DNA of 64,000 nt from Blattamonas nauphoetae (taxonomy: Eukaryota > Preaxostyla > Oxymonadida): positions 1 through 64,000 of the forward strand of contig JARBJD010000093.1 of assembly GCA_033064195.1 (NCBI GenBank), written 5' to 3'. Position 1 is the first letter of the stretch. Each line of letters starts with the position of its first letter. Below, piece after piece: positions 8,801 through 17,900 of this stretch. Under the pieces are notes generated by a model that saw only the letters and a list, made by a program, of their open reading frames with translations, did not search any database and was not told the DNA's origin. A program made the position numbers and the translations under genes.

Positions 8801-10507
8801 ATGAGAAGCATAAGAGCAAATCAATCAAAACCAACATCGACACTAATTGAGCAAATCGAAGTGCAATCGTATCTTCCGAAACAATGGGATTCAGAACCAC
8901 ACAAGTTTTCAATTCAGGAAGTGCATCCAACAAATCCTCCCATGCCATGCAGAATAGGAGATGAGATTGAAGTTCCATTGTCTTATGACGGCCATGATGT
9001 GACTGACTTTTCGAAGAGTCATTTGCGAATTGATCTCACAATTACTGTACCGGTGACTAAACCAAGAGATACAACACCGATTGAAGAAGCTGGATTGTAT
9101 GGAATGTTCTTCGGATTCAAATCATCATCAGATGCAATTCGAGATATGAGACTCGTTGATAGTCAAGGAAACATCATTGACAATTCACTTCAGAATAATC
9201 ACGTTCATGAGTCATTTCTGTATCACACATTCAAATCACAAGAAGAGAAAAACAACATGAAGCATTGCTACAGCCTTTGGGAAAATGTTCAGAGAATGGA
9301 TCACAGTGTCTGTGGATTCTACTACACTCCACTATATAAGAGATCTTCAGATTTACCAGAAACAATCACACGAACAATTCCACTGGTGATTCCTTTTGTG
9401 AATCTCCTTCCACTGAGTACATTCGATCAGTATCCAAATTCAATCTTTGGTAATCTTCGTTTGAGATTTCATTTGACCACTGATTCACTTGTGTATTGTC
9501 CGATTCGACCATCAACTGTTATTCGAAAACACATTCATGATTCATCTGATCTTGGTCCTACATCGGCCCCGACTGCAGTAGGTCAATCTCGAATGCAACT
9601 CATGCATAACGGAGAATTCAGCGTTTTAACTCAAGAATTTACTCAAATAGGAAATCCAGTTAACCAATACAATGAGTTTTCAAATCAATCAACAACCGGA
9701 GCAGTAGCATATATTTCTTTCATTTCTTCCACTTCGACAGTTCTCAATTCATCTGTGGACAAAGCCTCTTCAATCTGCTACGGATATGAAATGACAGAAG
9801 CAACAAAACAATCGCTGATAAACACATATTCAAAGACTTTGTATGTGCTCAAAGCAGAAAGAATTGACACCCAATCCTTTCAATCAAAAGCAAATGCAAT
9901 GGGAGTGAGATCAAACATCAGTATCAAACTCAACAATCTCATGAATCTAATGTGCTTATTCCCTGATAGACCAAATGAATGTACTGTCTTCAGAAATCCT
10001 CACTACATTGGTCAATTCGAAATGCTTGGATCTAATTTTCCTAATTTCCCAATGTCAACCATCTCACCTGAATTTTATCAAATGATGATGGTGAATGGTG
10101 ATTTCATTGGTTGTTCGGCAACACAAGAGTTTGAAAATTCCATTTGTGAACCTCGCACTATTAAATACATGTACCAAGAAGTTGATAGAGTAGGCTTGAG
10201 AAGAAGAGCAGCAACAGATGCAACTTCATTCACGTTTATGGTTCCCACAGATCGAAGTGAAATCGCTGGTGGTGAAGAAGGGATTTCAACAGCAGAATCA
10301 ATCAACATTGTGTTCAGAGGAACCCCAATCAGTCAGGAATTTGATGCATATTTCTTATCAACTCCAGAAGGACCTCCTCCGCCAATTCTAGCACTACATC
10401 AGGCAACATACTGGTTGTTCTGGATTGAAAATGGACAACCGCGAGTGCGATATGTCATTGATCGTCGTCTCCAAGAAGCATATGAAGAAGTGAAGAGAGG
10501 TTATTAA
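8801..10507 (+). CDS. Polinton capsid-like protein 2, paralogue of the preceding gene
   Basis: A product of 568 residues beginning MRSIRANQSKPTSTLIEQIE. It shares block order with the gene before it: a PLSYDGHDVTDFSKSHL strand region, an FFGFKSSSDAIRDMRLVD region, a YSLWENVQRMDHSVCGFY segment and a YPNSIFGNLRLRFHL segment. The last 60 residues end in a matching PPPILALHQATYWLFW region (PAPILATTATTWWVLRF in the neighbour). The two genes are separated by only 40 bp that hold a promoter-like motif. Tandem duplication with later divergence explains the pair. One may form the shell and the other a minor or specialised capsomer, which is inference. Confidence 0.6.
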   Translation: MRSIRANQSKPTSTLIEQIEVQSYLPKQWDSEPHKFSIQEVHPTNPPMPCRIGDEIEVPLSYDGHDVTDFSKSHLRIDLTITVPVTKPRDTTPIEEAGLYGMFFGFKSSSDAIRDMRLVDSQGNIIDNSLQNNHVHESFLYHTFKSQEEKNNMKHCYSLWENVQRMDHSVCGFYYTPLYKRSSDLPETITRTIPLVIPFVNLLPLSTFDQYPNSIFGNLRLRFHLTTDSLVYCPIRPSTVIRKHIHDSSDLGPTSAPTAVGQSRMQLMHNGEFSVLTQEFTQIGNPVNQYNEFSNQSTTGAVAYISFISSTSTVLNSSVDKASSICYGYEMTEATKQSLINTYSKTLYVLKAERIDTQSFQSKANAMGVRSNISIKLNNLMNLMCLFPDRPNECTVFRNPHYIGQFEMLGSNFPNFPMSTISPEFYQMMMVNGDFIGCSATQEFENSICEPRTIKYMYQEVDRVGLRRRAATDATSFTFMVPTDRSEIAGGEEGISTAESINIVFRGTPISQEFDAYFLSTPEGPPPPILALHQATYWLFWIENGQPRVRYVIDRRLQEAYEEVKRGY

Positions 10508-10514
10508 ATTATGG

Positions 10515-10538
10515 ATTTTATTTTTGCTAAAAACAGCA
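10515..10538 (+). promoter_or_regulatory. Polinton promoter-like motif before the gene at 10539
   Basis: TTTTATTTTTGCTAAAAACA ends 4 bases before the ATG at 10539 and supports that start over an earlier one inside the motif. Confidence 0.5.
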
Positions 10539-10949
10539 ATGGTCAAACGATATTTCTCAATTCAAAATTCTCATACTGCTCAACTACCTCCTGATTTTTC
10601 CAATTCCAGAAATCAAAAATACGTTCACTTTCTCGACTGCAAACTTATTCACGTGAAAGAGGAAAGTGATGATCAATCAACAATCATCTCAAAAGATGTT
10701 CCTCAGAATTTCACCATACATGCTGACTGGATTCAGACAGATGCATGGAATGATTCGTATGTTGCTTTCTGGAACGAACAAATTTCGAAACGAAAGAAGT
10801 GGGAACTAACTACTCGACAATCAATTGTGAAGATCTGGTTCAAAGACAGTTCTGGTGAATCGATTGAGATGGAAACATCAGAGACAATCAATGGAAAAAT
10901 AATCAGAGAGTACTATGAATTTCTGGTTGATCTCATGTTGGAATATTAG
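10539..10949 (+). CDS. Small Polinton protein, possible minor capsid component
   Basis: A product of 136 residues beginning MVKRYFSIQNSHTAQLPPDF. It is mostly polar, with alternating short hydrophobic strands (NFTIHADWIQTDAWNDSYVA and SIVKIWFKDSSGESIEM) and no membrane segment. This is the last gene of the co-oriented virion row and lies just after the capsid-like pair. A small beta-rich protein here could be a penton or other minor capsid protein. No motif proves it. Confidence 0.5.
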   Translation: MVKRYFSIQNSHTAQLPPDFSNSRNQKYVHFLDCKLIHVKEESDDQSTIISKDVPQNFTIHADWIQTDAWNDSYVAFWNEQISKRKKWELTTRQSIVKIWFKDSSGESIEMETSETINGKIIREYYEFLVDLMLEY

Positions 10950-10961
10950 TCAGTTAATTAT

Positions 10962-11000
10962 CTTGCCTTTGCAAGTCATCGAACCCACCTAGGGTGAGTA
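10962..11000 (-). repeat. Polinton hairpin repeat, copy 5, between convergent genes
   Basis: Reads CTTGCCTTTGCAAGTCATCG then AACCCACCTAGGGT. Two small stems can form (CTTGC/GCAAG and ACCC/GGGT). It sits 13 bp after the stop of the gene at 10539 and overlaps the last codons of the convergent fibre gene, a position where a transcript end or processing signal would lie. Confidence 0.5.
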
Positions 11001-11909
11001 TTTTTGGATTAGTTCATTGATTAGAGTCTGTTGTTGTCCGACGATAGAGGATAATTCCTGAATGGCTTTGATACAGAAGCAAGAGAGTTCTGCGTAGTCA
11101 ACTTGAAGACAATCTGGATTGGAATCATTCACGACTTTAGGGAATATTTCTTGGATTTGTTGTGCGATCACACCAATATGTTTCTTCTCACTTTCCTTCT
11201 TCAAACATTCACATTTCTCTTTGCAGTTCCTCAAGTGTTCTTCATCAGTCGCATTCTCTATTTGTTTCGTCGCTTTGTTGATCTTCGAGTCGAATGTGTT
11301 GAATTGATACTGCACGATTTCGACTTTATTCAATTGTTCAAGAACATTGGGATATGGTTCAATATTTCTTTTCACTCTTCTGTCTGACAGCTGAGAAAAA
11401 CTTCCAGTTGGTGATATTGAAAACACTCCTGAACCAGTGTCCTCATCGTAGTAATAGATTGCTGGTCTGTCACAGGGAGACCACATTACGATGCCATCAC
11501 CATTGAATTGAATTCCTGAAGTTTCTGAAATTGATTGTGAAATGGAAAGACCAGAAAAGAATGTTGAAGCCGGATATGTTCCAGGATACTTCGGAAGTGA
11601 TCCCTCTGATATATTCCAACTCGCTCCATTCACATTGATCAATCCTCCAATTGTTGGTGTTGCAATTCCGGCTGAACAAGTGATGGATCCATTTGTGCTC
11701 ACCACTTTTTGGATTGAAGATATCGCTGTCTTGTGTGCTTCTGTTGTCTTCTTAAGTGTGTCAACCTCTTTCAGATTCGTTTCTACTTCTGTCTGTAGTG
11801 AGTCAATCACCCCTGCATTCTCAGTGATCGTCGATAGATTATGATCAATCATTTTCTCAATCATTTGTGAATTGTATTTTTGTCGACTCATTTCTGTTTG
11901 CTCTTTCAT
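10989..11909 (-). CDS. Polinton fibre-like protein with C-terminal S74 intramolecular chaperone domain
   Basis: The start is set at 11909, where the ATG is directly preceded by the element's motif (TTTTTTATTTTCA). The product, about 306 residues, begins MKEQTEMSRQKYNSQMIEKM and has three parts. Residues 1-75 are a long coiled coil. Residues 75-175 are glycine- and serine-rich beta-type sequence (GGLINVNGASWNISEGSLPK). The last 125 residues start with SDRRVKRNIEPYPNVLEQLN and contain HIGVIAQQIQEIFPKVV and VDYAELSCFCIKAIQEL. That order (SDxRxKxNI, then IGxIAQE(L/I)xxxFPxxV, then VxYxxL) is the peptidase S74 self-cleaving trimerisation chaperone of phage tail spikes and some viral fibres. The serine and lysine of the cleavage dyad fit S-D and K near the domain start. 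It suggests a trimeric receptor-binding spike. Confidence 0.8.
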   Translation of the reverse strand: MKEQTEMSRQKYNSQMIEKMIDHNLSTITENAGVIDSLQTEVETNLKEVDTLKKTTEAHKTAISSIQKVVSTNGSITCSAGIATPTIGGLINVNGASWNISEGSLPKYPGTYPASTFFSGLSISQSISETSGIQFNGDGIVMWSPCDRPAIYYYDEDTGSGVFSISPTGSFSQLSDRRVKRNIEPYPNVLEQLNKVEIVQYQFNTFDSKINKATKQIENATDEEHLRNCKEKCECLKKESEKKHIGVIAQQIQEIFPKVVNDSNPDCLQVDYAELSCFCIKAIQELSSIVGQQQTLINELIQKYSP

Positions 11910-12069
11910 TGAAAATAAAAAATGACACACCTTCGAAGACATAAATGACCGGTGATGACCCATGAATGTAATCAGAAACGAGTTCACAATTCTCCTTTTT
12001 CATCGACTCGATCAACACTTGCTTTGCATTCGTTCGACGTCTTTCCTTGTACATCGCAGTTGGATTCAT
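11857..12069 (-). CDS. Small Polinton protein, 70 residues, overlapping the fibre gene start
   Basis: Starts at the ATG at 12069, right after a copy of the element's T-rich motif. The product begins MNPTAMYKERRRTNAKQVLI, a basic stretch, and then has a hydrophobic segment (SSPVIYVFEGVSFFIF). Its end overlaps the first 53 bases of the fibre gene in another frame. No family is recognised. The motif in front and the tight overlap with the next gene are the only support. Confidence 0.4.
   Translation of the reverse strand: MNPTAMYKERRRTNAKQVLIESMKKENCELVSDYIHGSSPVIYVFEGVSFFIFNERANRNESTKIQFTND
11910..11923 (-). promoter_or_regulatory. Polinton promoter-like motif before the fibre gene
   Basis: On the minus strand TTTTTTATTTTCA lies directly before the ATG at 11909. 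It lies inside the end of the upstream overlapping small gene. Confidence 0.5.
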
Positions 12070-12091
12070 TTCATACAAAATAAAAAAAATG
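12070..12091 (-). promoter_or_regulatory. Polinton promoter-like motif before the small gene at 12069
   Basis: On the minus strand TTTTTTTTATTTTGTATGAA ends at the ATG. It is very close in sequence to the copy before the gene at 4467. Confidence 0.5.
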
Positions 12092-12099
12092 AAAAAATG

Positions 12100-13078
12100 A
12101 AAAATGAAACCATTTTTTCTCGAGAACCACCGATCCGATTTCAATAAAAATTGCGGCAATCGAAAGAGCGCATCGGATATGACCTTGGATGAAAATATTT
12201 GCGAAATTGAAAAATGTCGATTTTTACTGCAGTCAAATACAGGGTCAAAAATGGGATCTTGGCTCCTGACGAAAATTTTTTTTCCAAATTATTTTTTTCT
12301 GTTTTCTCATAATTTCTTCATCCTTTGTGTGAAATTTGAAGACGATTTGACAACATTTTTGAAAATACCCCATAATTCGTACTTTTGGCGAAATTCTCAC
12401 TATAACCGTGACCGTGGTCATAGTAGATTAGTTGGATCCTGAGAGACGTAGTAGTGACTGCAGCACTATGAAATTTCGAGGGATTCAGCGGAAAACGAGG
12501 AGGAAGCTAGCACCATTAAAAAAACTTGAAAATTCCGGCCCAGTAAGCCAGAAACGGGCCGATGGGGAGCGCATGAATGCTCCATCACAGGGATCGCAAC
12601 CCTGGGACCATTGTAAATCACCAGAATCTCGTGCTTCCTCAAACAATGGTTTTTGCAAAATTTTACCTAGATGTATTTTTTCGTCCGCTATCGATTGCAA
12701 GTGGTTTCGAGTCTGGATCTCTGCTGGTTGTCGAGATATGACCAATTTTTCAAAAAATATTTTTAAAAATTTTCGATTTTTGACCAATGTTCGACACATA
12801 TCTCCACGAATACTCATCCGATTTTGATCCGGTTTGTTTTGATCAATGACCGACATCGTCATTGAGATTTTCGAATGAGTTTCAAAATCTGTTCGGATTG
12901 ATTTTTGAAGAAAAATTGACAAAAGTGATCAAATTTTTCGAAAAAGTGCAAAAATTTGCTCCAATATTTTGGGTTAAATTGATGAAGAAAATCACTGTTT
13001 TTGACGAAGTCACTGTGAAATAAATCACAAATGAGAGTGCTTTCGACCACTTTTTCAATGTGGTTCTCTATTCGTCTT
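12100..13078. other. AT-rich non-coding stretch at the Polinton right edge
   Basis: No convincing gene on either strand. The stretch is rich in A and T runs, with blocks such as ATCCGATTTCAATAAAAATTG recurring in looser form near 12815. It may hold the element's right terminal inverted repeat, whose partner would be outside the window. I could not identify an exact end or a target duplication. Confidence 0.5.
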
Positions 13079-13085
13079 CTATACT
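13079..13085. repeat. Possible target duplication, left
   Basis: CTATACT directly outside the left repeat block, matched at 14866-14872. Confidence 0.4.
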
Positions 13086-14865
13086 ACTACGCGCAGATCC
13101 AAATGGATACACGCAGATCCAAAAGATTTCTTGCTTTTTTTGTGTTTATCCTTGCCAATTCATGCCATTTCACTCTGAATGCTCACAATTCACCATAACT
13201 CTCAAAAACTCTTCGCAACTCAAAATTTGTCACGTCGTCACATGATAAAGTTGATCTTACCATCACCCGTATTCTCATCGTGGTTTCTCCTCCAAATCTA
13301 AACTCGTTATTGGGTATACGTGTCTCCACGTTCACCTTTCCTGATTTCCTCTTTCATCCTCCTTTCTGTCACGTCTGCAACGTCAGTTCTCTCACTAATC
13401 GATTGCCCTTCTCATCTTCGCCTTCTATATGAATTTCTCGTTTCTGAGGCCAGATTATCAACCATCTGGCGAACAATCCGGATAGTCGTCAAAAAAACTC
13501 AGTTTGTTGGTGATTTTTCTCCTTGATTCGAGTCTTTCAACTTCTTCTCATTTGTTCAAATAAATGTGTCACTTTCTTTCTCAACAGTATCTCATCGACA
13601 TCCCTGTCTTCGCCTCCCCCTCTTTCTCGATCTTCATAGCCCTCTTGTGCACTCTGTCCCTCAACAGATCGTGATCATCAAGCCCACTCCACTGCAGATG
13701 GATGATCGTTCCTGCACACCTGAAGGGGGAACAATGAAGACAGGATGACATAGAGACAAAACCAGAAAAGTCATAAAAACAAAAATTGCGATGAACTGGA
13801 CAACACAATGAGGATCGATTGACAATGCGGGTGGAACAGCGGACTATGGCCCAATCGAATTCCATTCACGACCCAGTTCAAGGATACATTGCAGAAATGT
13901 GAAAATGAGAAAGAAAACACAAAGGAAGTGCTAGATGGAATGAGGACGACAAAGTGAAAAGACACAGACGCAGACATCGTTACATACAGATGTTCGAAGT
14001 TTGGAAGCTAGAAAAAACACAAACACTTGATGGACGCAAAGAGAATTATCGACAGGGAGAGCGATAAGAAAGAGAACGGAAACCACGACAAGACACGATC
14101 ACACTGAATGAACGATCAAGGGATGATGAGCATGAGAAAAGGAATGGCGATGGTAGATACAACTATTATGACGAAAACCTTGTTGAAGTAGAAGGAAAGA
14201 AGGAGAAGATGAAGCAATCGAGTCTGAAAACAAAACGCGAACATTTACCCCCAACCGCGAAGATAACGAGACAAGAATGGTATGGAGCACTTTATGTCCA
14301 TTTTCTCTCATTTCCTCTTTCTCTCTTTCTTCCTTATATCCTCTCGCAGATTGTAAGACATTCAATTCTCAACCATTTTCTCAACCATCCGCTTCCGCCA
14401 ACAACCACCGTCCATCCATCTCTTCCATTCGTACTCACACTTTCATCCTCATAACCCTGTTCTGTTGAATCACTTGAACATCGGAGAACGCGAAGAATTG
14501 AAAACAAGATTCAGCAGCGGCGGAAAGCAAGGCCAAATGGAGAGTGGATCGGGACACTCTTATACTTGGTGACTGAGCCGTTTGGGGATGGATATTCTCA
14601 ACAGTACCGTCTGACTGGTCACTTTCCTTCATTCATGGGTGAGATCAGCACTTAAGCGAAATCCGTTCAACAATTCCAAAACAGGCGAAATTCTTCACAC
14701 AAAATTCTCTTTCACGTCACTTTATTTCTTTTGAGATGTTATGTAATTGAAAATACCACGAAAAATGTCAGATATGAGTTTCACCAGTTAGATCTGCGTG
14801 TATCCATCTGGATCTGCGCGTATCCATTTTTTTAGATCTGCGCGTATCCAAAATCGGATCTGCGC
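13086..14865. mobile_element. Non-autonomous inverted-repeat element, about 1.8 kb
   Basis: The ends carry GATCTGCGCGTATCCA-type units in opposite orientation: two units at about 13088-13118 and four at about 14789-14866. A stretch of about 33 bases at 13085-13118 matches the reverse complement of 14790-14823 with about two differences. CTATACT flanks both sides (13079-13085 and 14866-14872) and could be part of a target duplication, with a third matching base two positions further on. No transposase is seen inside. The interior holds a charged open frame (about 14067-14278) followed by an intron-like GT...CTCGCAG segment, so it may be captured host sequence. Superfamily not assignable, although subterminal repeats and a long duplication would fit Mutator-like elements. 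Confidence 0.55.
14067..14278 (+). other. Charged open frame inside the 1.8-kb element, possible captured exon
   Basis: The frame reads EREREKP-like charged sequence, then RDDEHEKRNGDGRYNYYDEN and KGKKEK-like lysine-rich sequence, and runs into a GTATGG donor-like site near 14279 with a CTCTCGCAG acceptor-like site near 14348. The frame has no start of its own. It looks like an exon cut from a host gene, but the similarity has not been tested. Confidence 0.3.
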
Positions 14866-14872
14866 CTATACT
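14866..14872. repeat. Possible target duplication, right
   Basis: CTATACT directly outside the right repeat block, matched at 13079-13085. Confidence 0.4.
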
Positions 14873-15170
14873 TAACCCAAAAAAAACTACCGAGTTTTTA
14901 TTTACTCCCGGGTTTTCAGGTGACTAGCGGAGCGAAAGGGATACTTCCCTTCGCACCATCTCAGAAGGTGAACAAACAGAGGATGAAGTTATATTCTCAC
15001 AATTCCTCTTTATTCTCCTCTCAGAAGAAGAAAGTGAAAAAAGGCTCATTGTGAAGTGACCATACAAAGCATGTCAACGCATTGCCGTTTCAAGTTTTAT
15101 CTCAGTTAATGTGCAGCTTGACAGAAGCGGAGGAGTGAAGAAGGTGGGTTCGACAGATCACCAACATCGA

Positions 15171-17224
15171 TCAGAGCTCGTCCGTATTGAATGCCTGCTC
15201 GATTCGGAAGTGTTTTGCACTATTTTGAAAGTTCTGATTGCTGTCCACCTCGATCCCCACCACTCGCAGTTCGAATGCATCGTCCCACCCTTCTTATCTC
15301 AAAAGCACTTCTCGTCTCTTCTGTCGCTCTCGTTTCCCTCGATTCCATGCAAATGCCCTGGAACACAAGGCCTGGAAGGAAATGATAAAACATGTTTCGT
15401 TCTCCATCTCGACCATCGTCTGGATTTCCCATTTCACGAGTGCCGACACAATGTCTGCGTCGTGTTCTTCGGACCGAAGTTCCATGTTTTTGATGTCGTT
15501 GTGGATCCCACAGAGAGTGATTTCGAGTTGAGTTTTGTCTTCTTCATTCAGAATAAGTTTGTCCGAATTGTGGAACATGAATGTGATGAACTTTTTGGCT
15601 GGTTCGAACACAGAAACACGAATGAGAGGATACTGCTGAAACCATCCTTCTTCATTGTCTCCATTCTGATAAAACATACATCGGATGAAGTTGGTGAGTG
15701 AGACAAGAGTGTTGGACTCCGAGAGGTGAAGAGAAACAAAATCGACTGTTTCAAACATCTTCACAACAAGATTTGCTTTCATGAACTGTTCCTTTATCCA
15801 TGGATAGATAATTGTGATGTTTGTGATGTTGATTAAGGTGGTCTCTCTGGAGATGTTGTGAGGGAGCTTGAGAGAGTTGAGAATGATGTCGGAGAAGGAG
15901 GGATCGTCGAGGATGATTGTTTGGAAGGATGATTTGTGGGGATTTGCGATTTGGTAGGTCACACAACCGAAGAAATTCCATCCATTGGTCACAAACGCTT
16001 CGCATTGCGTTCGAAGTTCTTTAAGAGAATCAATCATTTGAATGTCAACTTCAGAAACCAATGGAGTGGTTGGAGAAGAGTCGGAGTGAAGAGAAGCGAT
16101 GAGAGTGTCGATGCACGAAATGTTTGTGAGAATCGTTGTGAGAGCTTCTTTCACGAAGTGAATCAAATCTCGAATAATCTCCGAAGCAACCTGAATCGTC
16201 AAGAAATGATGAAAAGAGTCAAAACACACTTCGATCGGCGGCGTTGCGAGTAAAAGGTGATTTGGGAGGTAAAATGAATGTGAACAGAATAAAAGGGAAC
16301 GTGTGATGAGATACGGATCATCCTTCGTGAGCTGGGTGTATTTCGGGAGGTCTGAACGATTTGTTGGGAGATTAGTTTGGAATTCGGAGAAAACTGTTCG
16401 GAGTTTCTTTGTCAGAGCAGTCAGGAACGAGAGACCAGAATAGTGTTGGTTTGGGGAAGATGATGGGAAGATGGGTGATGGGAGAAGTGTGAGAACAGGT
16501 GGATCTCGACCGGTGATTGAGTTCAGAGAATCAAGAGAGTTGAAGGCGATTCTGAGATGTGGAAAGAGTGAAATCCGAGCCAATGTGGTGAGAACTGCAG
16601 GTGGGGGTGATGTCTGTCCGATTGTTGTGAATGTGGAATGGATAGTGTCCTTGTTTCGGAGAAAGAGCGATTCGGCATTTGAAGGTTCGATGAAAAGTGA
16701 TTCGATGCAAGAACAGCACTGGGTAAGAAGTGAGAACAAGCAAGAAATTAACACACTGATTCTAATGCAGGACAGGTTGACCAATCTCGGAAGTGGGCGA
16801 TGATGAAGGGAGGGATTTCAGAGGATATCGATGAGCGAATGAACGATGGTGATTTTGAATCTGAAAGAAAGCAAGAAATGAAGAAATGAAGACATCCATC
16901 ATCACAACCAAGAAAACCACAAACAAAGAATCTCAAGTATTTTCCTTAATTCTGTCTGGAAAGTGAGAATGAACAAAAGAGAAAAGGAGAGACCAGAAGT
17001 CCAGATGAGTGGGTTCCACAGCACAATGGAGACAGAAATGGACACAAATCATCTAATGAATCATCCGACCCGACAGCTGAAATATTTCAAAAACAGTTAA
17101 CAAGATTTTTGGTTCGAGAAGGAAATCACACACTGATTGCCACTTTCTGCATCTCTCGAAGTGCATCCACGATATTATCTTCGTCATCAGACTGCAGCAC
17201 TCCGAGAAGTGAGAAGATGTTTGA
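15171..17224 (-). pseudogene. Oxymonad-type host gene with two introns and one in-frame stop
   Basis: Three exons fit together in phase: 17224-17134 (SNIFSLLGVLQSDDEDNIVD), 16860-16757 (SPSFIRSSISSEIPPFIIAH) and 16718-15171. The introns are 273 nt (16861-17133) and 38 nt (16719-16756), both GT-AG. The long exon contains FIRCMFYQNGDNEEGWFQQY and HNSDKLILNEEDKTQLEITL, which I recall as typical of a Blattamonas-specific helical family of unknown function. Near the end, an in-frame TAA at 15294-15296 follows RQKRREVLLR. The same frame then goes on with EGWDDAFELRVVGIEVDSNQ to a TGA at 15171, matching the usual end of the family. It is either a very recent pseudogene or a protein shortened by about 40 residues. 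The true N-terminus lies upstream and was not resolved. Confidence 0.6.
16719..16756 (-). other. Spliceosomal intron, 38 nt
   Basis: GTGTGTTAATTTC at the 5' end and TTCTTACCCAG at the 3' end. Phase 0. Removing it joins two coding frames that are otherwise ended by a stop inside the intron. Confidence 0.65.
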
Positions 17225-17900
17225 CTGAATGGGAGAGAGAGATCATGGTGCGCGTTGAATTCTCATGTGGATCCAACCATAACTTGAACCAAATACACAC
17301 CCCATTCTGTTCATTTGTGTCGTTTTAGAGTTTTCTTTGAATTGTTTTTTGAAAAGGTGAATCTCACCGCGATTAGATAACGCGAGAATGGGATGACTGT
17401 CCGGCTCCCTTCTTTGAGACGGAGTTAAATGGGCGAAAATTTTTCAAAAGACTCACTGGTGTCCATCTCTGCTATATCGCCCCATTCAGGGAGATATCGT
17501 CACCAACCCCTCAACCAACTCCTTTCCACACGATGACAATTCTTTACTTTGATTTTGTTCATTTTCGGTGTGTTTTCTTCGCATTTCAATTTGATGACTC
17601 ACTTTCTCTCTCAGATTCTTTCCTGCTTCCACATGACCAGTCCTCCATCTCTTCTCCAACATTTTGAAAGTGTATTCTGATATTTATTCTCGGTTTTTGA
17701 TCTCCATATGGGTGCATATTTTTGAGGTCAGCCAAAAACCCCTTTTTGTTCGTAAAGATGAATTTTCCAAAAAAGTGACTCCTTTACAGGTCTAATGAAA
17801 TTGTTAATTGTGATCAAATGTGTTTGAGGTCATCTGAAGTGACGATGGCTAGAGTTGGTGGATCCGACACCATCATTTTTTTTGAATCCAGACAAAACTA
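17225..17900. other. Intergenic stretch, nothing clear
   Basis: No supported gene. It may contain further upstream exons of the minus-strand gene ending at 15171: the sequence just beyond 17224 reads as an acceptor (CTCTCCCATTCAG), but no earlier exon could be fixed. Confidence 0.4.

Larger units (their letters stand above)
1..12100 (+). mobile_element. Polinton/Maverick element, right-hand part
   Basis: The stretch carries the diagnostic Polinton set: protein-primed family B DNA polymerase, retroviral-type integrase, A32-like packaging ATPase, capsid-like proteins and small virion-type proteins. The left end lies outside the window, so the terminal inverted repeat cannot be seen. The right end is somewhere between about 12.1 kb, where the last gene starts, and about 13.08 kb, where another inverted-repeat element begins. 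The polymerase and integrase are broken, with a handful of breaks in total, while the virion gene block from 3.5 to 12.1 kb looks whole. That mixture suggests a fairly young fossil. Capsid genes imply descent from a virus-like ancestor, which is family knowledge rather than something seen here. Confidence 0.9.

Noticed and set aside
12570-12625. tRNA-like words near GGGATCGCAACCCTGGGACC
   Set aside because: There is a short inverted repeat, but no A box, no cloverleaf and no acceptor stem.
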